From an uncultured Acidimicrobiales bacterium (lineage in GTDB: Bacteria; Actinomycetota; Acidimicrobiia; Acidimicrobiales; SHLQ01), in contig CALKGG010000050.1 of assembly GCA_938084885.1 (NCBI GenBank), forward strand, positions 1-62,827: a stretch of DNA of 62,827 nucleotides. The letters run 5' to 3'. Below are positions 35,026-44,348 of the stretch, in pieces. Below the pieces are notes generated by a model that was given only the letters and a program-made list of their open reading frames with translations, searched no databases and was not told the DNA's origin. A program made the position numbers and the translations under genes. Positions within the stretch are counted from its first letter, which is position 1. Every line of letters starts with the position of its first letter.

Positions 35026-36141
35026 ATGAGCTCACTCAAACGCACCGCCCTCTACGATTGGCACGTCGATCACGGCGGACGCATGGTCGACTTTGCTGGT
35101 TGGGAACTCCCGGTCTTCTACGAATCCGGCGCAATCGAAGAACATCACGCGACTCGCAACTCGGTCGGCCTGTTCGATATCGACCACATGGGCCAGCTCG
35201 ATGTTGTTGGCAGTGACGCGGTTGACTTTGTCGACTCGCTTGTCACCTCTGACATGTCCACACTCGACATTGGCAGCGCCAAGTACGGGCTGCTCTGCCA
35301 CGACGACGGCACCGTGATCGACGACGTGATCGTGTATCGGCTCGCCGAAGAACACATGATGGTCGTCGTCAACGCCGCCAACCGAGATGTTGACAGAACA
35401 TGGATCGAGGACCACACAACAGGCAACGACGTCACCGTCACCGACCGCTCGAATGTGCTCGAGATGATTGCGGTTCAAGGCCCAAACGCTGTTGCGCTCG
35501 TCGATGCAGTGACTCGCGTCAACGTGGCCTCGATCGAACGTTTTTCGTCGGCCAGCATTGAATTGTTCGGCACCCGCGCCCTGGTTGGCCGGACTGGTTA
35601 TACGGGCGAGGACGGCGTCGAGCTCTACATCGACGGTGGTGTTGTCGACGTGTGGACGGGGCTGCTCGCGAAGGCCGAAGAGCTCGATATTGCCGCAACG
35701 GCCATCGGCCTCGGCGCCCGAGATAGCCTGCGGTTCGAACCCGGCTATCCACTGTATGGCCATGAGCTCAGCCGAGACATCAACCCGTTTGAGGCCCGCC
35801 TCAGTTGGGCGGTGAACCTCGTCGATGCTGACGGCCGCGACAAGGATTTCGTGGGTGCAGATGCGCTCCGCACGATCAAGGCCGAGGGTATTGCGCGGCG
35901 ACTCGAGACGCTCACGATGATCGACAAGGGCGTCCCCCGGGAGGGTTCGATCGTGATCGGCGCCGACGGCAACGAACTCGGGCCCGTCGTCAGCGGCATG
36001 TTCGCCCCGACCGTCGATGCGTTTGCCTGCAACGCGTTTCTTCCCATTGGCTATGGCGAGGTCGGCACCACCCTTGCCGTCGATATCCGTGGGCGGCAGA
36101 AGGCCGCCGTCATTACCAAGCGCCCGCTCTACCGCCGATAA
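35026..36141 (+). CDS. gcvT: Glycine cleavage system T protein (aminomethyltransferase)
   Basis: I place the start at the ATG at 35026, after the riboswitch terminator; the protein then begins MSSLKRTALYDWHVDHGGRMVDFAGWELPVFY, quoted in part, and has 371 residues. Family motifs include HATRNSVGLFDIDHMGQL, GRTGYTGEDGVELY, and ARDSLRFEPGYPLYGHEL. It takes the aminomethyl group from lipoyl-H protein to tetrahydrofolate, releasing ammonia. The open frame runs upstream through the riboswitch, but that part is not protein-like. Confidence 0.95.
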   Translation: MSSLKRTALYDWHVDHGGRMVDFAGWELPVFYESGAIEEHHATRNSVGLFDIDHMGQLDVVGSDAVDFVDSLVTSDMSTLDIGSAKYGLLCHDDGTVIDDVIVYRLAEEHMMVVVNAANRDVDRTWIEDHTTGNDVTVTDRSNVLEMIAVQGPNAVALVDAVTRVNVASIERFSSASIELFGTRALVGRTGYTGEDGVELYIDGGVVDVWTGLLAKAEELDIAATAIGLGARDSLRFEPGYPLYGHELSRDINPFEARLSWAVNLVDADGRDKDFVGADALRTIKAEGIARRLETLTMIDKGVPREGSIVIGADGNELGPVVSGMFAPTVDAFACNAFLPIGYGEVGTTLAVDIRGRQKAAVITKRPLYRR

Positions 36142-36198
36142 CCATCGCACACATTCGCCCTCACTCATTCACTACCTGCCACGTACAAGGACTTCACC

Positions 36199-39009
36199 AT
36201 GGACTTCCCCTCACGCCACATCGGCCCGAACGCCACCGAACAAGACAAGATGCTCGTCGCTGTCGAGGTCGACTCACTCGATCAGCTGATAGTGGAAACC
36301 GTCCCCGAGAACATTGCGTTCTCTGGTCTTATGGACCTTCCGGCGAAGCGTTCTGAGGTTGAGACGCTCGCTGAGCTGCGTGAGCTCGCCGAGCAGAACA
36401 CGGTCATGCGCTCGATGATTGGCCAGGGCTACTACGACACACACACCCCAACGGTGATCTTGCGCAACGTGCTCGAAGATCCGGGCTGGTACACCGCATA
36501 CACGCCCTATCAGGCAGAAATTGCACAGGGCCGCCTCGAGGCGTTGCTCAACTTCCAGACAATGGTCGCAGACCTGACGGGGATGGAGATCAGCAATGCT
36601 TCCCTGCTCGACGAGGCAACCGCCGCGGCCGAGGCAATGACGATGGCTCGTCGCTTGAAGGGACGCAAGGCAACGGCGAGCACCATCGTCGTGTCGGATC
36701 GTTGCCATCCCCAGACGATCGAGGTCGTGCAGACTCGCGCCGAACCGCTCGGCATTACGGTTCGTCTCACAAACGTTGCCGAAGCGACCTTTGATGACGA
36801 CGTGTTCGCCGTGCTCGTCCAATATCCCGACACCCGTGGACGCGTCGACGATTTTGCGGCGCTTGCCGACAACGCCCATAGCGCCGGTGCCCTCGTTATT
36901 GCCGCCACCGACTTGTTGGCGTGCGCGGCGCTGGTTCCGCCGGGTGAATGGGGTGCCGATATTGCGATTGGTTCGTCACAGCGATTTGGAGTTCCGCTCG
37001 GCGCTGGCGGCCCACACGCGGCGTTCTTGGCAACGGCCGAAGCCCACGCCCGCAACCTTCCGGGTCGTTTGATCTCGATGTCGAAGGATCGCCATGGCGC
37101 TCCGGCACTTCGCATGGCGTTGCAAACCCGCGAGCAACATATCCGTCGCGATTCAGCAACGTCGAACATTTGCACCGCCCAGGTGTTACTTGCTGTCATG
37201 GCGTCGATGTACGCCGTGTACCACGGCCCTGCCGGGGTGGCGGGTATCGCGGGCGACGTGCACACGCGAGCCTCGAAGTTTGCCGCCGCGGCCCAAGAGG
37301 CCATGTATAACCTCGACTCGTTCCAATTTTTCGACACCGTTGTGTTGACGAACGGCCCAAACCTCGATTCGCTCGTCTCTCGCGCTCTCGATGCCGGCTT
37401 CAACCTGCGGGCATTCGACGATGGTTCGGTCGGCGTGGCGTTCGACGAGACAATTACCAACGACGATCTCGCCAAGCTGACAAACGCGTTGTTCGATCGC
37501 GAACCGCCTGAGGCATGCGGAGCGCCGATTCCGATCGAACTGGTTCGTGATTCGAGCTTCATGACCCATCCGACGTTCACGAGCTATCACTCCGAGACGG
37601 AGATGCTTCGCTACATAACGAGCCTGCGTAACAAGGACCTCTCGCTTGCCCATTCGATGATTCCACTCGGCTCGTGCACGATGAAGCTCAATGCAACGAC
37701 CGAGATGATTCCGATTACGTGGGAAGGCTTTGCGCGCATTCATCCCTTTGCCCCGCTCGATCAGCAGCGCGGCTACGCCGAGCTCGTTACCAGGCTGGAA
37801 CGCTGGTTGGCCGAGATCACCGGGTTTGCCGGGACTTCTTTGCAACCAAACGCGGGGTCACAGGGCGAATACGCCGGGTTGTTGACGATTGCGTCATTCC
37901 ATCGGGCCAACGGTGACGCCGACCGAAATGTGTGCCTGATCCCGGACTCTGCCCACGGCACGAACCCGGCATCTGCGGTTATGGCTGGCATGCGCGTCGT
38001 TGCGGTCGGGACTGACAGCGACGGCAACATCGATGTTGGCGACCTTGAGGCCAAGGCAATCGAGCACGCCGACACGCTGGCTGCGTTGATGGTCACCTAT
38101 CCATCGACCCATGGGGTGTTCGAGGAATCGATCGAGCGGGTATGTGCGATCATCCATGAGAACGGTGGCCAGGTGTACCTGGACGGCGCAAATATGAACG
38201 CGCAGGTTGGACTCAGCCGGCCAGGTGATTTCGGGGCCGATGTGTGCCACCTCAATCTGCACAAGACGTTCTGCATTCCTCATGGCGGCGGCGGCCCCGG
38301 GGTAGGCCCAATCTGCGTTGGGCCACATTTGATCGAGCACTTGCCGACGGCCCATGGTGATCTAACCGTCGACGGAGCGTACGCCGTCAGTGCTGCTCCG
38401 TGGGGCAGCGCCGCCATCTTGCCCATCAGCTATGCCTACATTGCAATGATGGGCCCCGATGGGCTTGCTGATGCGAGCCGTCTGGCCATTTTGAACGCCA
38501 ATTACATTTCTGCTCGCCTCGATCCGCATTTTCCTATCTTGTACCGGGGTGCCCGTGGTCGTGTAGCCCACGAGTGCATCATCGATATTCGCGAGTTCAA
38601 AGACATTGCCTCTGCTGAGGACATTGCGAAGCGCCTGATCGACTACGGCTTCCACGCTCCGACGATGTCGTGGCCGGTGAGCGGCACGCTGATGATTGAA
38701 CCGACCGAGAGCGAGTCGCTCGCCGAGATCGATCGTTTCTGCGATGCCCTCATTGCCATCCGAGACGAGATCCGAGCGGTCGAAGCTGGCGAAGCAGATC
38801 CTGAGGACAACGCCCTGGTGAATGCGCCGCACACCGTTGCTGAAGTTTCCAACGATGAGTGGTCGCACCCGTATAGTCGTCGTCACGCGGCCTACCCCGC
38901 TCCATGGTTGAACGCATCGAAGTTCTGGCCAGCGGTTGCTCGGGTCGACAACGGCTACGGTGATCGCAACCTTCAGTGCTCGTGCCCACCCATGAGTAGT
39001 TATGAGTAA
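36199..39009 (+). CDS. gcvP: Glycine dehydrogenase (decarboxylating), P protein
   Basis: This 936-residue single-chain P protein begins with [17 protein letters not shown] and has both pseudo-symmetric halves. The PLP lysine is in [21 protein letters not shown] in the second half, and [13 protein letters not shown] is also present. It decarboxylates glycine and loads the aminomethyl group onto the H protein. It is 57 bp downstream of gcvT under the glycine riboswitch. Confidence 0.96.
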   Translation: MDFPSRHIGPNATEQDKMLVAVEVDSLDQLIVETVPENIAFSGLMDLPAKRSEVETLAELRELAEQNTVMRSMIGQGYYDTHTPTVILRNVLEDPGWYTAYTPYQAEIAQGRLEALLNFQTMVADLTGMEISNASLLDEATAAAEAMTMARRLKGRKATASTIVVSDRCHPQTIEVVQTRAEPLGITVRLTNVAEATFDDDVFAVLVQYPDTRGRVDDFAALADNAHSAGALVIAATDLLACAALVPPGEWGADIAIGSSQRFGVPLGAGGPHAAFLATAEAHARNLPGRLISMSKDRHGAPALRMALQTREQHIRRDSATSNICTAQVLLAVMASMYAVYHGPAGVAGIAGDVHTRASKFAAAAQEAMYNLDSFQFFDTVVLTNGPNLDSLVSRALDAGFNLRAFDDGSVGVAFDETITNDDLAKLTNALFDREPPEACGAPIPIELVRDSSFMTHPTFTSYHSETEMLRYITSLRNKDLSLAHSMIPLGSCTMKLNATTEMIPITWEGFARIHPFAPLDQQRGYAELVTRLERWLAEITGFAGTSLQPNAGSQGEYAGLLTIASFHRANGDADRNVCLIPDSAHGTNPASAVMAGMRVVAVGTDSDGNIDVGDLEAKAIEHADTLAALMVTYPSTHGVFEESIERVCAIIHENGGQVYLDGANMNAQVGLSRPGDFGADVCHLNLHKTFCIPHGGGGPGVGPICVGPHLIEHLPTAHGDLTVDGAYAVSAAPWGSAAILPISYAYIAMMGPDGLADASRLAILNANYISARLDPHFPILYRGARGRVAHECIIDIREFKDIASAEDIAKRLIDYGFHAPTMSWPVSGTLMIEPTESESLAEIDRFCDALIAIRDEIRAVEAGEADPEDNALVNAPHTVAEVSNDEWSHPYSRRHAAYPAPWLNASKFWPAVARVDNGYGDRNLQCSCPPMSSYE

Positions 39010-39065
39010 CCGCTCGCCGGTCGAACCAATCACACCCATCCACGTAAGCGAAAAGGCAATATGTC

Positions 39066-39446
39066 ATGACGAATCCAGAAGATCTTAAGTACAGCAAGGA
39101 CCACGAGTGGGTTCGCGTTGAGGACGGTGTCGCTACGGTCGGCATCACCGACTATGCCCAGGACGCGCTCGGCGACATCGTCTTTGTCGAGTTGCCCGAG
39201 GTCGGCGCGGCAACAACGACGGGCGAAACGCTTTCCGAAGTTGAATCGACGAAGTCGGTTTCGGACATCTTTGCTCCGCTCTCGGGAACGATCACCGAGG
39301 TGAACACGGGCCTCGATGATGATCCAACCGTGGTCAACAGTGACCCCTATGGTGCGGGCTGGATGTTCAAGGTCGAACTGTCGGATCCGGCAGAACTCGA
39401 TGGGCTGATGAGCGCCGAAGCCTATGGCGCGTTCACTGCTGAGTAG
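39066..39446 (+). CDS. gcvH: Glycine cleavage system H protein
   Basis: This 126-residue lipoyl carrier has YSKDHEWVRVEDGVATVGITDYAQ and the lipoylated lysine in SEVESTKSVSDIFAPLSG. It shuttles the aminomethyl group between P and T proteins. No lipoamide dehydrogenase (L protein) gene is in the operon, so that subunit must come from elsewhere. Confidence 0.96.
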   Translation: MTNPEDLKYSKDHEWVRVEDGVATVGITDYAQDALGDIVFVELPEVGAATTTGETLSEVESTKSVSDIFAPLSGTITEVNTGLDDDPTVVNSDPYGAGWMFKVELSDPAELDGLMSAEAYGAFTAE

Positions 39447-39456
39447 GTCGGGCGAC

Positions 39457-40239
39457 GTGGCGCTGGTCGTCACGACGAGTCACAAGGCACGGGCCTCGGC
39501 GATTGCGCGAGCGGAGTCCTTTGCGCGTCATTGGGGATATTTGTATGTGGACCGCGATGATCGGCGAATCGACGAGTTGATTGGACCGGCTGGCGCGGCG
39601 CTTGTGATGACGAACAGCGAACTTCGACTCGTGACCCATTCGGGTTCGTTGACGTCTCACCTTGGCACGGCGTTTATTCGATTGAAGTCGTGGAGCCGCG
39701 GCGAGGGTGACCCGCTGGTTCGGGCGGGCGAGTTGCAGCCCGGTGATCGGGTGATCGATACGACCTTTGGGCTCGGTCGTGACGCGACTGTCGCTGCCTG
39801 CGCGGTGGGCTCTCAGGGGTCGGTGACCGCAATCGAGTCGAGTGCCGCCTTGTTTCACCTCGGACAATTTGGGCTCACCAACGGTGCATTGTCGACGAGT
39901 AGGGTCGCGAGTGTTGCCGGCGCTGCGCCCGCTCCGACAGATCTTGTGCTGGCGAATGCCTGCGAGTGGTTGGGACTTGCTGCGACGAACTCGGCCGATG
40001 TGGTGTTGGTCGATCCAATGTTTGAGGAGCCGAAGGCGTCAGATACCGGGTTTGCGCTTTTGCGATCGGTGGCTGATTCGACCCCGTTGGATGCGCAGTG
40101 GGTTCGGGAGGCTCGTCGTGTTGCCAGCCGGTGGGTGGTGGTCAAGAGTGGTCCGGATGCGCCGTGGTTTCGCGAGGTGGGTTTGGAGCGGGTGCACAGT
40201 CACAGCAATGTCAACTGGTGGAGAGCACCAGCGCAATAG
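39457..40239 (+). CDS. RsmJ-like SAM-dependent methyltransferase
   Basis: I prefer the GTG at 39457 (VALVVTTSHKARASAIARA), 260 residues; an ATG at 39424 overlaps gcvH. The protein resembles the RsmJ/UPF0341 group: GDRVIDTTFGLGRDATVAA is the SAM-binding motif I, followed by VTAIESSAALFHLG and the VVLVDPMFEEPKAS loop. RsmJ methylates a guanosine of 16S rRNA in E. coli; the substrate here is inferred only. It follows gcvH with almost no gap, although a link to glycine cleavage is not obvious. Confidence 0.75.
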   Translation: MALVVTTSHKARASAIARAESFARHWGYLYVDRDDRRIDELIGPAGAALVMTNSELRLVTHSGSLTSHLGTAFIRLKSWSRGEGDPLVRAGELQPGDRVIDTTFGLGRDATVAACAVGSQGSVTAIESSAALFHLGQFGLTNGALSTSRVASVAGAAPAPTDLVLANACEWLGLAATNSADVVLVDPMFEEPKASDTGFALLRSVADSTPLDAQWVREARRVASRWVVVKSGPDAPWFREVGLERVHSHSNVNWWRAPAQ

Positions 40240-40255
40240 AGCGGAGAGTCCCCCG

Positions 40256-40549
40256 TCAGACGTGGACGAGCTCGATCGTGATGGTGGCGGTCATGCCCAC
40301 GTCGATCCCTTCGGCTGAGCGCACGGCCTTCTTGATGGGTAGCACGTAGGCCCCGAGTTCCTTGCTTGGAAACAGCGAAGTACTCCATTGGGTGTCACCG
40401 ATTTGCACGTCGACCTTGACGCTTCCAAAGCCACCGGTCATCGAGGTGGCGTCGTCGATTGCGTCTGAGTCGTCTACGGACAGGGTCACGAACACCCACG
40501 AGGAATTTGCATCCCATGGGTAGAGCTCGGCGTCGAACGTGATCTGCAT
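40256..40549 (-). CDS. DUF1905 domain protein
   Basis: From the ATG at 40549 this is a 97-residue protein starting MQITFDAELYPWDANSSW, with WSTSLFPSKELGAYVLPIKKAVR further on. These are the DUF1905 hallmarks, a small beta-barrel domain of unknown role often found alone or next to a YdeI-like domain. It lies 10 bp downstream of modC. Confidence 0.82.
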   Translation of the reverse strand: MQITFDAELYPWDANSSWVFVTLSVDDSDAIDDATSMTGGFGSVKVDVQIGDTQWSTSLFPSKELGAYVLPIKKAVRSAEGIDVGMTATITIELVHV

Positions 40550-40559
40550 CTGTTCGACT

Positions 40560-41636
40560 CTAGCTTCGGTTGACGATGACCTCGGTTGCTTTGACCGATG
40601 CCCACACCTGCCGGCCGGGCTGTAGATCCATCGACGTCGCGGCACCGGGAGTGATGTCGACGCTGAGCCGCAGCGGCGCGTCGAGCGTGACCCGGGTGAT
40701 GTCGCCGGATCCTTCGAGGGTTGCAATTGTGGTGGCCCAGCTGTTGCGCGGACTACCTTCGGGCTTCCCGTCGTGGAGCGCTATTGCACTGGGCTTGATG
40801 GTGACGAGCACCGGCCCACTGGTTCTGGTGTTGGACGTTGCGAGCGCCTGCTCGGTGCCGTCGAGCGTCAAGGCTCCTGCGGTGTTTGTTCCGCTCAACA
40901 AATTGAGCCCGGCGAGCGCTGCGGCATATGGGGTTGCGGGGCGCCGAGCGATCTCGGCGGGTGTGCCCTGCTGGGTGATGTGCCCGTCTTCGATGATGAT
41001 GACGCGGTCGGCCAGCAGGAACGCGTCGATTGGGTCGTGGGTGATGAGGAGCCGTGGGCCGTGATAGTCCTCGAGGTGTCGATGCAGCATTCGCCGCAAC
41101 GATCCCTTTGTTTCGATGTCGAGGGCGGCCAACGGTTCGTCGAGGAGCAAGAAATCGGGTTTGGAGGCGAGCGCTCGGGCAACGGCAACTCGCTGTGCTT
41201 GGCCACCGGAGAGTTGTGAGGGTTTCCGCGTTTCGAGCCCAGCAAGGTCGAAGCCGTCCACCCAGGTTTGCGCAGCGGCGCGAGAGGTTGCCTTTGATGC
41301 GCCCGACACTGAGAGGGCGAAGCTGATGTTGTCGACAACGTCGAGGTGTTCGAACAACAGGTAGCGCTGGAACACCACACCTGCGCGTCGTTGATCGGCG
41401 GGAACCCGCACCCCCGCCGCGGTGTCATCGAGTGTTCGTTGCCCATGGCTGATTGTGCCCGAGTCGATGTTGACTAGGCCTGCTAACGCCTCGATGAGCG
41501 TCGATTTGCCGGCGCCGTTGGGGCCCAGCAGAACAGTGGTCTCCCCTGCCCGCAACGCCATGTCGATGTCGAGGGTGAAGCCATCGTTCCGAGAAACAGT
41601 GATGTTTGCGTGAAGGTCGTGGGGTTGTGAACTCAT
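40560..41636 (-). CDS. modC: Molybdate ABC transporter ATP-binding protein
   Basis: From the ATG at 41636 the protein has 358 residues: Walker A LLGPNGAGKSTLIEAL, Q-loop region VVFQRYLLFEHLDV, signature LSGGQAQRVAVARAL, Walker B FLLLDEPLAALD, and a C-terminal TOBE/MOP domain of about 70 residues. It energises ModB. The ATG overlaps the modB TGA. Confidence 0.92.
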   Translation of the reverse strand: MSSQPHDLHANITVSRNDGFTLDIDMALRAGETTVLLGPNGAGKSTLIEALAGLVNIDSGTISHGQRTLDDTAAGVRVPADQRRAGVVFQRYLLFEHLDVVDNISFALSVSGASKATSRAAAQTWVDGFDLAGLETRKPSQLSGGQAQRVAVARALASKPDFLLLDEPLAALDIETKGSLRRMLHRHLEDYHGPRLLITHDPIDAFLLADRVIIIEDGHITQQGTPAEIARRPATPYAAALAGLNLLSGTNTAGALTLDGTEQALATSNTRTSGPVLVTIKPSAIALHDGKPEGSPRNSWATTIATLEGSGDITRVTLDAPLRLSVDITPGAATSMDLQPGRQVWASVKATEVIVNRS

Positions 41637-42427
41637 GTGGTACCCCACCATCTGTTGCGCATGCTGAGCAGCACGGTAAGCGAGATGGCGACGAGGACAA
41701 GACTGATCGCGACCGCCGAGTCTCTGTCAGATTCGAGAGCGACAAAGACTGCGAGGGGAAGGGTTTGGGTCCGACCTTGGAGGTTGCCCGCAAAGGTGAT
41801 CGTGGCTCCGAATTCTCCGAGTGCCCGAGCCCACGCCAACACGACGCCCGCCCGTAGTGATGGAGCAATGTGGGGCACGGTCACCCGCCAGAAAACTTGC
41901 ATGGGCGAAGCGCCAAGCGATGCTGCTGCCTTCTCGAATGCCTGGTCGGTCGAGCGGAGCGCTCCTTCGACGGTGACGACGAGAAATGGCATTGCGACAA
42001 AAACGTTGGCGAGGACCACACCCCAGATCGAGAACGGCAACAGCAAGCCGGTGGCATTGTTGAGTGGTTCGCCAACGAGTCCGCGGCGTCCAAGCGCGAA
42101 GAGCAGCGCGGCGCCACCAACGACCGGAGGCAAGACCATCGGCAGTGTCACGATCGATCGCAGAACGCCCATGCCGGGCACCTGAACCCGTGCGAGCATC
42201 CACGCCAGCGGGACGCCGAGCAGTACCGAGATGACCGCTGCGAGTGTGGAGGTGATGAGCGAAATTCGAATGGCGCTGGTGACCGTCTCGGCCGAGACGA
42301 GTGAGACCAGGTTTGTCCACGGGGTCTGCGCAGCGAGCCCGACGAGTGGCAACACAAACACGAGTGCCCCAATGACACCGAGGACGAGGAGGACTTTCGG
42401 TGACCTACCGCTCTTCGGTCGACTCAT
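41633..42427 (-). CDS. modB: Molybdate ABC transporter permease
   Basis: This 264-residue permease has about six membrane segments and the ABC permease contact loop EKAAASLGASPMQVFWRVTVPH. The region LARALGEFGATITFAGN is typical of ModB/CysT-type permeases. It overlaps modA and modC by 4 bp each, giving strict modABC coupling. Confidence 0.92.
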   Translation of the reverse strand: MSRPKSGRSPKVLLVLGVIGALVFVLPLVGLAAQTPWTNLVSLVSAETVTSAIRISLITSTLAAVISVLLGVPLAWMLARVQVPGMGVLRSIVTLPMVLPPVVGGAALLFALGRRGLVGEPLNNATGLLLPFSIWGVVLANVFVAMPFLVVTVEGALRSTDQAFEKAAASLGASPMQVFWRVTVPHIAPSLRAGVVLAWARALGEFGATITFAGNLQGRTQTLPLAVFVALESDRDSAVAISLVLVAISLTVLLSMRNRWWGTT

Positions 42428-43179
42428 TCGGGGTCCCCGAAACCACGTCTGGCCAGAACCTCTCTCGATGCTTGTGACAACACAAAGTCGACAAATGCGG
42501 CGGCCCCGCCGGGATTCGGGGCGTCTGCCACTGGCGCGATGGGATAGCTCGTCGTCGGCGGCGCATCGGCGACGACGATCGACTCGACACCGTTGTTCGA
42601 CGCCAAGACGTCGGTGTAATAGACGAGACCTGCGTCGAGTTCGCCCAATTCGATCTTGGTCAACAGCGCCCGAACGTCGGGTTCGCTCGTGTCGATGCTC
42701 GCCTCGACACCAACGTGTTCGAGGGTCTCGAGCGCAAGCTCACCACACGGCACGGCTGCAGCGCACAAACCCACCAACAACTCGTCGGCCTCGAGGTCAC
42801 TCGCCGACGTGACCCCAGCTGGGTTTCCTTCTGGGACCGCAATCACCAGCGAGTTTGTGGCAAAGACTCTGGGCGGCGCTGCGAGGAGGTCTTCGTCGGC
42901 GAGTGTCATTGCGATCTGGGCGTTGGCTGACGCAAACACGTCAGCTGGCGCTCCAGCCCGAATCTGTTCGCGCAGCGACGAGCTGCCGCCGAGGTTGAGC
43001 ACGACATCGACCTCTGGGTTCTCTGCCTCGAAGCCTGCCTCGAATTCGGCGAACGCTTCGGTGAGCGACGCTGCGGCAAACACCTGAATCGATTCTCGTG
43101 CCTCTGCTCCCGAACAGCCGGCCAACACGGCGCTTGCCATGGCAATGCACGAAAGCGTCGAAGGGCGAACAACGTGCAT
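42424..43179 (-). CDS. modA: Molybdate-binding lipoprotein
   Basis: From the ATG at 43179 the protein has 251 residues and starts with a lipoprotein signal peptide ending in the lipobox LAGC. The binding-protein core shows VFAAASLTEAFAEFEAGFE, LNLGGSSSLREQIRAGAPADVFASAN (in part) and GELDAGLVYYTD, typical of ModA. It captures molybdate outside the membrane. Molybdenum uptake suggests the cell uses molybdoenzymes. Confidence 0.93.
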   Translation of the reverse strand: MHVVRPSTLSCIAMASAVLAGCSGAEARESIQVFAAASLTEAFAEFEAGFEAENPEVDVVLNLGGSSSLREQIRAGAPADVFASANAQIAMTLADEDLLAAPPRVFATNSLVIAVPEGNPAGVTSASDLEADELLVGLCAAAVPCGELALETLEHVGVEASIDTSEPDVRALLTKIELGELDAGLVYYTDVLASNNGVESIVVADAPPTTSYPIAPVADAPNPGGAAAFVDFVLSQASREVLARRGFGDPE

Positions 43180-43282
43180 GGTGGGAGTGTATGTCTGCGG
43201 GCCTCGCCCCGGGTAGCCCGGGATTGCGTCAGGTACCGGTGCGTTCTCTTGTCGGCCACGCACGCAGGCAACGCTGGAGATC

Positions 43283-44221
43283 CTAGTGATCCCCGTCTCG
43301 TTGCAGCTGCGAGGCAACAGCGACGATCAACAAACCAGCGACCAAACCAACAACCGCCGACAGACCAGTGTTGATGAGCCATCCGAGCACGCCACCGATG
43401 CCACCAATGCCATGGACCGAGTCTTCGGCGGCGAGAAGCGCGTCGTATGGCGGATCCCAGCCGAGCTCGTGTGCCCCGACGATGAGAATGTGTCCTCCCA
43501 CCCACAGCATGGCTGCGGTGCCGATCACGGTCAGCCACTTCAACAAGATCGGCATGCCTGCCACGAGTTTGCGCCCGGTTGCTTGGGACGCTTCGTTGTC
43601 TTGTTCGATCATCTTGAGACCAATGTCGTCCATCTTGACGATCAGGCCGACGACCCCGTACACGACAAGTGTGATGAAGACCGCGACGACCACCATGATG
43701 ACGGCTCGCTGGAGTAGCGGTTCTTCAATGACCTCTTTGAGCGAAATCACCATGATCTCCGCCGAAAGGATGAAGTCGGTTCGGACCGCACCCTTGATGG
43801 TCTCGGCTTCGGCCTCAGGCCCAAGGGCGGCCGATGGCGTCACCTTTTCGTGCTCGTCATCGTGGTGACTGAGCTTGTGGTAGATCTTGTGCGCTCCCTC
43901 GTAACACAAGAACGCACCACCAAAGATGAGGATGATTTCGACCACGACCGGTGCAATGGCGCTCAGGATCAGGGCGACCGGTGTGATGAAGAACAGTTTG
44001 TTGCGAAGTGATCCGGTTGCGATCTTCTTGATGATCGGAAGTTCTCGATCAGCGGCCAAACCCTGCACGTAGGCGGGGGTCACCGCCGCGTCATCGACCA
44101 CGACGCCAGCAGCTTTCGCACTCGCTCGAGCCGCCGCAGCGCTCACATCATCGACCGACGCAGCGGCGAGCTTTGCCAACGCCGCTACATCATCGAGCAA
44201 TCCGACTAGGCCACCAGCCAT
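43283..44221 (-). CDS. DUF808 (YedI-like) inner-membrane protein
   Basis: This 312-residue protein starts MAGGLVGLLDDVAALAKLAAASVDDV and contains LRNKLFFITPVALILSA and FGGAFLCYEGAHKIYHKL; all are DUF808 hallmarks. It has about five to six membrane segments. The function of the family is unknown. Confidence 0.9.
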   Translation of the reverse strand: MAGGLVGLLDDVAALAKLAAASVDDVSAAAARASAKAAGVVVDDAAVTPAYVQGLAADRELPIIKKIATGSLRNKLFFITPVALILSAIAPVVVEIILIFGGAFLCYEGAHKIYHKLSHHDDEHEKVTPSAALGPEAEAETIKGAVRTDFILSAEIMVISLKEVIEEPLLQRAVIMVVVAVFITLVVYGVVGLIVKMDDIGLKMIEQDNEASQATGRKLVAGMPILLKWLTVIGTAAMLWVGGHILIVGAHELGWDPPYDALLAAEDSVHGIGGIGGVLGWLINTGLSAVVGLVAGLLIVAVASQLQRDGDH

Positions 44222-44317
44222 CTGCAGTCCTTACACCTCGTTACGTGCACGTATGCTACTCCGCCCCAACAGATCGTTGAGGACTTCGGTGTATTCATCG
44301 CCGCACCGATCTACACG

Positions 44318-44348
44318 CGTCTTGCTCGTGCGTCTTGCTCGTACGTCT
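44318..44348. repeat. 13-bp tandem repeat downstream of the SLC12-like gene
   Basis: CGTCTTGCTCGTG is followed by a copy ending in A and a partial third copy. It straddles the stop codon of the SLC12-like gene. No function is apparent. Confidence 0.7.

Noticed and set aside
43208..43222. CCCGGG-TAG-CCCGGG upstream of modA as a Moco riboswitch or ModE site
   Set aside because: It is a simple GC hairpin without the conserved parts of the Moco riboswitch and without a ModE-type sequence.
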